Below are positions 6,160 to 9,954 of a stretch of 9,954 nucleotides of DNA, in pieces (position 1 is the stretch's first letter; every line of letters begins with the position of its first letter). Origin of the DNA: DATDMG01 sp036518955 (GTDB lineage: Bacteria; Actinomycetota; Actinomycetes; Actinomycetales; Kineosporiaceae); the NCBI GenBank assembly GCA_036518955.1, contig DATDMG010000161.1:1-9954 (forward strand), given 5' to 3'. Position numbers and translations under genes: made by a program. The notes under the pieces were generated by a model, which saw only the letters and a program-made list of their open reading frames with translations, had not been told where the DNA came from and searched no databases.

Positions 6160-6197
6160 GTGAGGTGCCGCTGCTGTGAGCGTCCGAGGGAGGACAG

Positions 6198-7973
6198 ATG
6201 GCTCGGGAGATCACGACCGTGGGAGTGGTGGGGCTCGGCACGATGGGCTCCGGCATCGCCGAGGTCCTCGCCCGCGGCGGCTACACGGTGGTCGGCATGG
6301 AGGTCGACCCGGAGTCGCTGCGGCGCCAGCGCGGCGTGCTGGAGGCGTCCACCGCCCGGGCCGTGGAGCGCGGCAAGCTCACCGCCGACGAGCGGGAGGC
6401 CCTGCTCGGCCGGATCCGGTACGTGCTCTCGCTGGAGGAGTTCGCCGGGTGCCAGCTCGTCATCGAGGCGGTCCCGGAGAAGGCCGAGCTGAAGAAGGAG
6501 ATCTTCGCCAAGCTGGACTCGATCCTCTCCGAGGGCGCGATCCTCGCCACGAACACCTCCAGTCTCTCGGTGACGGACCTGGCGGTCGCCACCGATCATC
6601 CGCGGCGCCTGGTCGGCCTGCACTTCTTCAACCCCGCGCCGGTCCAGAAGCTCGTCGAGATCGTGCGCACGGTCATCAGCGAGCAGGACGTGGTTGACGA
6701 CGTGGTCGCGCTGGCGCGGGCGATCGGCAAGGAGCCGGTGGTCGTCGGCGACAGGGCCGGCTTCATCGCCAACTCGCTGCTGTTCGGCTACCTCAATCAT
6801 GCGGTCTCGTTGTACGAGCACCGGTACGCCAGCCGGGAGGACATCGACGCCGCCATGCGGCTCGGCTGCGGGCTGCCGATGGGCCCGCTGGCGCTGATGG
6901 ACCTGATCGGCCTGGACACCGCGTACGAGATCCTGGACACGATGTACCACCAGGGGCGGGACAAGCTGCACGCGCCGTCCCCGGTCATCAAGCAGATGGT
7001 CACCGCCGGTCTGAGAGGCCGCAAGACCGGCCGCGGCTTCTACACCTATGCCGGCCCCGGGTCGTCGACCGTCGTCCCCGACGCCCTGACCCCGTCGGAC
7101 GGCGCCTACAGCGGCGAGGTCCGGCAGGTCGCGACGGTCGGGGTGGTCGGATCCGGCACGATGGCGACGGGCATCATCGAGGTGTTCGCCAAGGCGGGCC
7201 TGGACGTCGTCTACGTGGCCCGTCGCCAGGACAAGGTCGACCGGGTCCGGGCGACGATCGCCAAGAGCCTGGGTAAGGCCGTCCAACGCGGCAAGCTCGA
7301 CGAGGCCGGTCGGGACGCGGCTCTCGCCCGGATCACCGGAGCCACCTCCCTGGAGAGCCTGGCGCCGGTCGACCTGGTCGTCGAGGCGGTGGTGGAGGAC
7401 CTGGAGGTCAAGCAGGCGCTGTTCGAGAACCTGGACGAGATCTGCAAGCCGGGTGCGATCCTGGCGACCACCACGTCGAGCCTTCCGGTGATCGATTGCG
7501 CCGCGGTGACCAAGCGGCCGCAGGATGTCATCGGGGTGCACTTCTTCAACCCTGCGCCGATCATGAAGCTGGTCGAGGTCGTGCACACCGTGTCGACCGG
7601 GAAGGATGTGGTCCACACCGCCTGGACCCTGTGCCGGCGGATCGGCAAGCATCCCGTCGTGTGCGGTGACCAGGCCGGCTTCATCGTGAACGCGCTGCTG
7701 TTCCCGTACCTGAACGACGCCGTCCGGATGCTCTCGGAGCACTACGCCACCGTCGACGACATCGACACCGCGATGAAGCTCGGCTGCAGCTACCCGATGG
7801 GGCCGTTCGAGCTGCTGGACGTGGTCGGCCTCGACGTCTCGCTGGCCATCCAGCGCACCCTGTACCTGGAGTTCCGCGAGCGTGGCTACGCCCCGACCCC
7901 GCTGCTGGAGCAGATGGTCACCGCGGGTTACCTCGGCCGCAAGACGGGCCGAGGCTTCCGCATCTACGGCTGA
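6198..7973 (+). CDS. Tandem (fused) 3-hydroxyacyl-CoA dehydrogenase, 3-hydroxybutyryl-CoA dehydrogenase type
   Basis: 591 residues formed by two complete, homologous 3-hydroxyacyl-CoA dehydrogenase units (about 5-285 and 311-591) joined by a Gly/Ser/Pro linker (286-309). Each has an N-terminal Rossmann domain and C-terminal helical dimerisation domain. The reaction is reversible oxidation of L-3-hydroxyacyl-CoA to 3-oxoacyl-CoA, in beta-oxidation, butyryl-CoA or polyhydroxybutyrate-linked metabolism. The catalytic His/Glu pair with the normal 12-residue spacing is in both halves: H142/E154 and H448/E460, each in an H-F-F-N-P-A-P context. The substrate Ser (S121, S427) and Asn (N192, N498) are also present. 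Differences: the first Rossmann reads GLGTMG with acidic E35 after strand 2 (NAD-like); the second reads GSGTMA with A341-R342-R343 there (NADP-like); the conserved Asn before Thr-Ser-Ser is N119 in the first half but T425 in the second. ATG 6198 has GGAGG 4 nt upstream. It is divergent from nucS. Two-domain versions of this enzyme occur in other actinobacteria, to my knowledge. The specific chain-length preference is unknown. Confidence 0.95.
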   Translation: MAREITTVGVVGLGTMGSGIAEVLARGGYTVVGMEVDPESLRRQRGVLEASTARAVERGKLTADEREALLGRIRYVLSLEEFAGCQLVIEAVPEKAELKKEIFAKLDSILSEGAILATNTSSLSVTDLAVATDHPRRLVGLHFFNPAPVQKLVEIVRTVISEQDVVDDVVALARAIGKEPVVVGDRAGFIANSLLFGYLNHAVSLYEHRYASREDIDAAMRLGCGLPMGPLALMDLIGLDTAYEILDTMYHQGRDKLHAPSPVIKQMVTAGLRGRKTGRGFYTYAGPGSSTVVPDALTPSDGAYSGEVRQVATVGVVGSGTMATGIIEVFAKAGLDVVYVARRQDKVDRVRATIAKSLGKAVQRGKLDEAGRDAALARITGATSLESLAPVDLVVEAVVEDLEVKQALFENLDEICKPGAILATTTSSLPVIDCAAVTKRPQDVIGVHFFNPAPIMKLVEVVHTVSTGKDVVHTAWTLCRRIGKHPVVCGDQAGFIVNALLFPYLNDAVRMLSEHYATVDDIDTAMKLGCSYPMGPFELLDVVGLDVSLAIQRTLYLEFRERGYAPTPLLEQMVTAGYLGRKTGRGFRIYG

Positions 7974-7997
7974 GCCCAGCTCCGGGCGAACCGCAGC

Positions 7998-8029
7998 CAC
8001 GACCCGCCGGCATGGACCGGCCGGTCGTG
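7998..8029. terminator. Strong hairpin between convergent dehydrogenase and fmdB-like genes
   Basis: Left arm CACGACCCGCCGG (7998-8010), loop CATGGA (8011-8016), right arm CCGGCCGGTCGTG (8017-8029): 12 of 13 positions pair. It starts 25 bases after the dehydrogenase stop and ends 18 bases before the fmdB-like stop, so it can serve both transcripts. No U-tract. The left arm can also pair with the second copy of the adjoining repeat (GGGTCGTG, 8037-8044). Confidence 0.7.
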
Positions 8030-8051
8030 GGTCAGCGGGTCGTGGGTCAGC
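8023..8051. repeat. Tandem direct repeat (period 15) over the end of the fmdB-like gene
   Basis: GGTCGTGGGTCAGC occurs at 8023-8036 and again at 8038-8051. The second copy contains the stop codon of the minus-strand fmdB-like gene (8047-8049), and the first forms part of the terminator hairpin's right arm. Confidence 0.8.
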
Positions 8052-8268
8052 CGCAGCAGCCGCCGCCGCAGCAACCGCCGCCGGGGGGCGGCGAGGCGGT
8101 CGCCGCCGCACCGGCCGTGGCCCGGCCGGTGACCGCGACCGTGGGCAGGAGGCGGACGGTGTCCAGGTGCCCGGACGGGCAGGGAGCGGGGTCGTCGGCA
8201 CGGGACATCGGGCGGTTGACCTCGAAGGTCGCCCCGCAGGAGCGGCAGCGGACGTCGTAGATCGGCAC
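8047..8268 (-). CDS. FmdB family zinc ribbon protein
   Basis: A 73-residue small protein of the FmdB/CxxC zinc ribbon family, named after a putative regulator of formamidase in Methylophilus; the role in actinobacteria is not established. The start MPIYDVRCRSCGATFEV is the classic family N-terminus. Probable zinc ligands are C8 and C11 and the second knuckle C-P-S-G-H (C30, H34). After it comes an Ala/Thr/Pro linker and a tail G-G-G-C-C-G-G-G-C-C-G (63-73), rich in vicinal Cys, which may bind metal or be redox active. Such Cys tails are, as I recall, frequent in actinobacterial members. The start is GTG at 8268 with GGAGG 4 nt upstream (CCCGGAGGAACC-GTG). It converges on the dehydrogenase gene and is divergent from the sigma-factor gene. 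Length is typical. Coding is certain enough; function is not. Confidence 0.9.
   Translation of the reverse strand: MPIYDVRCRSCGATFEVNRPMSRADDPAPCPSGHLDTVRLLPTVAVTGRATAGAAATASPPPGGGCCGGGCCG
8051..8080. repeat. 15-bp tandem duplication encoding the CCGGG tail of the FmdB-like protein
   Basis: CCGCAGCAGCCGCCG (8051-8065) is followed directly by CCGCAGCAACCGCCG (8066-8080), 14 of 15 identical. On the minus strand this encodes the repeated Gly-Gly-Gly-Cys-Cys of the protein C-terminus. It abuts another period-15 repeat on its left. Confidence 0.85.
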
Positions 8269-8489
8269 GGTTCCTCCGGGCTGGTGTCGGTCGTACCTCC
8301 CATGATGCCGTGGGACCGGCTCCGGACGCGCTAGGGTCGGCGCGGGTTGATCCAGGCGTGCAACATGCGCCGGGGTTGCGGCGTCCCCAGGACGTGGGTG
8401 CTGCCGTGATCGCGACCGTGCTGGGGGCGACGCCGTGCGCGCCGCCCGTCGCGGCTGGGGTGGACAGGGCGGCCCCGAGGGGGAGGGTG
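8269..8489. other. Intergenic region between divergent fmdB-like and sigma-factor genes
   Basis: 221 bases that should hold both promoters. On the plus strand TAGGGT (8332-8337) fits a TAnnnT -10 but has no TTG-type -35 at the proper distance. I see no clear -10 for the minus-strand gene. The plus frame of the sigma factor is open back through this region to 8310, but the extension does not look like sigma-factor sequence and lacks a ribosome site, so I treat it as noncoding. No RNA gene or riboswitch is apparent. Confidence 0.4.
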
Positions 8490-9035
8490 ATGGGGCAGGG
8501 CGCGCAGGTCGACGCGCGGTTCGCCGAGTTCGCCGGCACGCGCGGCCCGGCGCTGGTCCGTCTCGCCCGAGGGCTGCTGCGTGACCCCTACCAGGCGGAG
8601 GACGTCGTCCAGGACGTTCTCGCCAAGGCGCTGGTGCAATGGGGCCGGGTCAGCGCCGCCGACGACCCGGACGCCTATGTGCGGCGCATGGTCATCAACG
8701 CGTGCACGTCCTGGTTCCGCCGTGCGGCACGCCGGGAGTTCGCGCACGACGCCGCCACCCTGCCGGAGCGGGCCGTCACCGACCCGACGGACGGCATCGA
8801 CGAGCGCGACCGCGTCATCGCGCTGCTGCGCCGGTTGCCGACCAAGCAGCGGACCGTGCTGGTGCTGCGACACTACGAGGGGATGCGGGACGCCGAGATC
8901 GCCCGGCTGCTGGGGTCGAGCGAGGTGTCCGTGCGGACCAACGCCCACCGCGGCCTCACCACGCTCCGCCGCCTGCTGGCGGAGGCTGCCGATCAGGCCG
9001 CCGGCCCGGGCGGCGAGGAGGTGAACCGATCGTGA
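8490..9035 (+). CDS. ECF RNA polymerase sigma factor, SigE family (sigma-70 superfamily)
   Basis: 181 residues if started at the ATG at 8490, chosen because a GGGGGAGGG ribosome site lies just upstream and because SigE-family proteins begin about ten residues before their core. Region sigma2 (about 11-80) contains L-V-R-L-A-R-G-L-L-R-D-P-Y-Q-A-E-D-V-V-Q-D-V-L, the region 2.1-2.2 core-polymerase contact, then D-P-D-A-Y-V-R-R-M-V-I-N-A-C-T-S-W-F-R-R (59-78), region 2.3-2.4 for -10 recognition and melting. Region sigma4 (about 105-165) has L-R-R-L-P-T-K-Q-R-T-V-L-V-L-R-H-Y-E-G-M-R-D-A-E-I-A-R-L-L-G and a helix-turn-helix ending S-V-R-T-N-A-H-R-G-L. There is no sigma1 or sigma3 domain and no C-terminal extension, as expected for a plain ECF factor. 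Its stop overlaps the start of the next gene (GTGA), so the two are translationally coupled and the neighbour is the likely regulator. The signal and target genes are unknown; autoregulation is common for such pairs. Confidence 0.95.
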   Translation: MGQGAQVDARFAEFAGTRGPALVRLARGLLRDPYQAEDVVQDVLAKALVQWGRVSAADDPDAYVRRMVINACTSWFRRAARREFAHDAATLPERAVTDPTDGIDERDRVIALLRRLPTKQRTVLVLRHYEGMRDAEIARLLGSSEVSVRTNAHRGLTTLRRLLAEAADQAAGPGGEEVNRS

Positions 9036-9954
9036 CGGGAGACCACGGACCCTTCGGGGCGCCGCTGGCTGACGACGAGCTCGGCCGGCTCATCGCCGAG
9101 GGGCTTGCCCGCCGGGTCGCCGGTCCGGTGGACGAGCGGGCGCTGGTCGCCGGCGCCCGGGCCGGCGCGGTCCGGATCCGGCGACGGCGGTCGGCGGGGG
9201 CGGCGCTGGTGGCCCTGGTCGTCCTGGCGCTGCCGGCGGGCCTGTTGGGATCGCGGCTGCTCGGGGGCGGGGAACGTGACACGTCGACCGCGGCCGGCAG
9301 CGCACGGTCCGCCACCGGGGGAGCCGGCGCCCGGAGCGCCCCGATGACCGCCGGGGACGGGGTGGCGGCCCGGGAGGCGAGGGGGGACGCCGCGTCGGCG
9401 TCGGCCGCGTCGGCGCAGACGTCCTCGGTGGTGGGTGCCGTCGGGGGGCCGGCTGCTCCTGCGCCGTCCCCGCTGTCGGACATGGCGGCGCCCTCGACGA
9501 GCCCTGGCGCCGCGCTGCAGCGGGCCACGGCGTCACCGGCCGCCACGGTCCCCCCGCCGCTGATGCCCGTGCCGTTGGCGCGGACGGCGTCCGGGGCGGT
9601 GGCGATTCCCGGGGACGCCCTGTTGGGCGCCGCGGACCTGAGCGCGGTCACCACCCTGCCGCTGCGCCCGACGTCCGACACGGCCAATACCCGCCCGGCC
9701 GCGGCGGTCTCGGCCGCCCAGGTGTGCGGCCGGGCGCCGACCGGCGGCCCGTCGGCCGAGGGCAGCCGGTCGGTGACGTTCGAGCAGGCGCCCGGGGCGA
9801 CGTCCGGGTGGCTGATCGGATCGACCGTGCGGGTGTTCCGGGGCACCGCGGCGGCGCGCTACCTGGTGGCGCTGACGGGGCAGCAGCGCTGCCTCGCCAC
9901 CGCCGTGGTCGCGGACGCCGGGAGCGCGGCGATCGGGCACGGTGCGGTGGACGC
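9032..9954 (+). CDS. Single-pass membrane protein coupled to the sigma factor, probable anti-sigma or sensor partner (cut by the window end)
   Basis: Open to the right edge; 307 codons visible. GTG at 9032 overlaps the sigma-factor TGA as GTGA, with GGAGG (9017-9021) 10 bases upstream. Residues 1-53 form a soluble, charged segment (start M-T-G-D-H-G-P-F, then D-D-E-L-G-R-L-I-A-E-G-L) ending in R-I-R-R-R-R (48-53), which fits the positive-inside rule. Residues 54-73 are one hydrophobic helix (A-L-V-A-L-V-V-L-A-L-P-A-G-L-L). What follows is probably extracytoplasmic: a long Ala/Ser/Pro/Thr-rich low-complexity stretch to about 190, then a more ordered region with cysteines in V-C-G-R and Q-R-C-L that could form a disulfide. 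The layout (short cytoplasmic part, one membrane helix, outer domain) is that of membrane anti-sigma factors, but the visible part has no H-x-x-x-C-x-x-C zinc motif. The short cytoplasmic part may bind the sigma factor by another mode. No family recognised. Confidence 0.85.
   Translation, partial: MTGDHGPFGAPLADDELGRLIAEGLARRVAGPVDERALVAGARAGAVRIRRRRSAGAALVALVVLALPAGLLGSRLLGGGERDTSTAAGSARSATGGAGARSAPMTAGDGVAAREARGDAASASAASAQTSSVVGAVGGPAAPAPSPLSDMAAPSTSPGAALQRATASPAATVPPPLMPVPLARTASGAVAIPGDALLGAADLSAVTTLPLRPTSDTANTRPAAAVSAAQVCGRAPTGGPSAEGSRSVTFEQAPGATSGWLIGSTVRVFRGTAAARYLVALTGQQRCLATAVVADAGSAAIGHGAVD

Noticed and set aside
5322..8303. A 993-residue minus-strand frame extending nucS upstream through the dehydrogenase region
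   Set aside because: Only the last 231 residues are NucS. The upstream part is antisense to the tandem dehydrogenase and has no ribosome site or recognisable domain.
8310..8489. 60-residue N-terminal extension of the sigma factor
   Set aside because: No sigma-like sequence, no ribosome site at 8310, and the ATG at 8490 is next to GGGGGAGGG and matches the usual family start.
8331..8948. Minus-strand frame antisense to the sigma factor
   Set aside because: Shadow of a clear ECF sigma gene; no domain.
8956..9846. Minus-strand frame antisense to the membrane partner
   Set aside because: The plus-strand frame starts by a GTGA overlap with the sigma factor, has a membrane helix and continues to the edge. 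The minus frame is Pro/Arg/Ala low-complexity sequence.
1..9954. Mobile element, CRISPR array, toxin-antitoxin or defence island
   Set aside because: I saw no transposase, integrase, spaced repeat array, small antitoxin pair or composition shift; the genes are ordinary chromosomal actinobacterial types.

Overview
The window is very GC-rich DNA with strong G/C bias at third codon positions. It carries an actinobacterial-type NucS mismatch endonuclease, a SigE-family ECF sigma factor and an FmdB zinc ribbon with a Cys-Cys tail, so the source is almost certainly a high-GC actinomycete. The sequence alone does not fix the genus. Nine genes, two of them cut by the window edges, cover nearly everything. 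No intergenic gap exceeds about 220 bases, and I see no tRNA, rRNA, transposase, CRISPR array or other sign of recent mobility.

Layout: the tail of a plus-strand gene (1-106, perhaps a B12-binding acyl-CoA mutase domain) meets an unrecognised minus-strand gene (151-855) across a hairpin. A long minus-strand block follows. In transcription order it runs nucS (6017-5322), a D-amino-acid-oxidase-like FAD enzyme (5219-4218), then an exported DUF1800 / DUF1501 pair (4109-2310 and 2250-982) that appears to have its own promoter and ends at a hairpin. Divergent from nucS, on the plus strand, is a 591-residue protein made of two fused 3-hydroxyacyl-CoA dehydrogenases (6198-7973). It converges on a small fmdB-like gene (8268-8047) over a strong hairpin. 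Divergent from fmdB is an ECF sigma factor (8490-9035), whose stop codon overlaps the start of a single-pass membrane protein (9032 to the edge) that is probably its regulator.

Functional themes are mostly independent housekeeping or accessory units: DNA mismatch repair (NucS with a C-terminal clamp-binding tail), acyl-CoA metabolism (the tandem dehydrogenase, possibly the mutase tail), an exported pair of unknown function, and an envelope-linked sigma/partner switch. The most interesting signals are: (a) the two halves of the tandem dehydrogenase carry different nucleotide-binding fingerprints, NAD-like in the first and NADP-like in the second, with both catalytic dyads intact; (b) a leaderless-type promoter placed exactly for nucS; (c) the sigma factor's membrane partner, which shows no zinc anti-sigma motif in the visible part; and (d) the DUF1800/DUF1501 pair, whose biochemical role is still unknown. 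I see no clear evidence of a wholly new defence or mobile system here.
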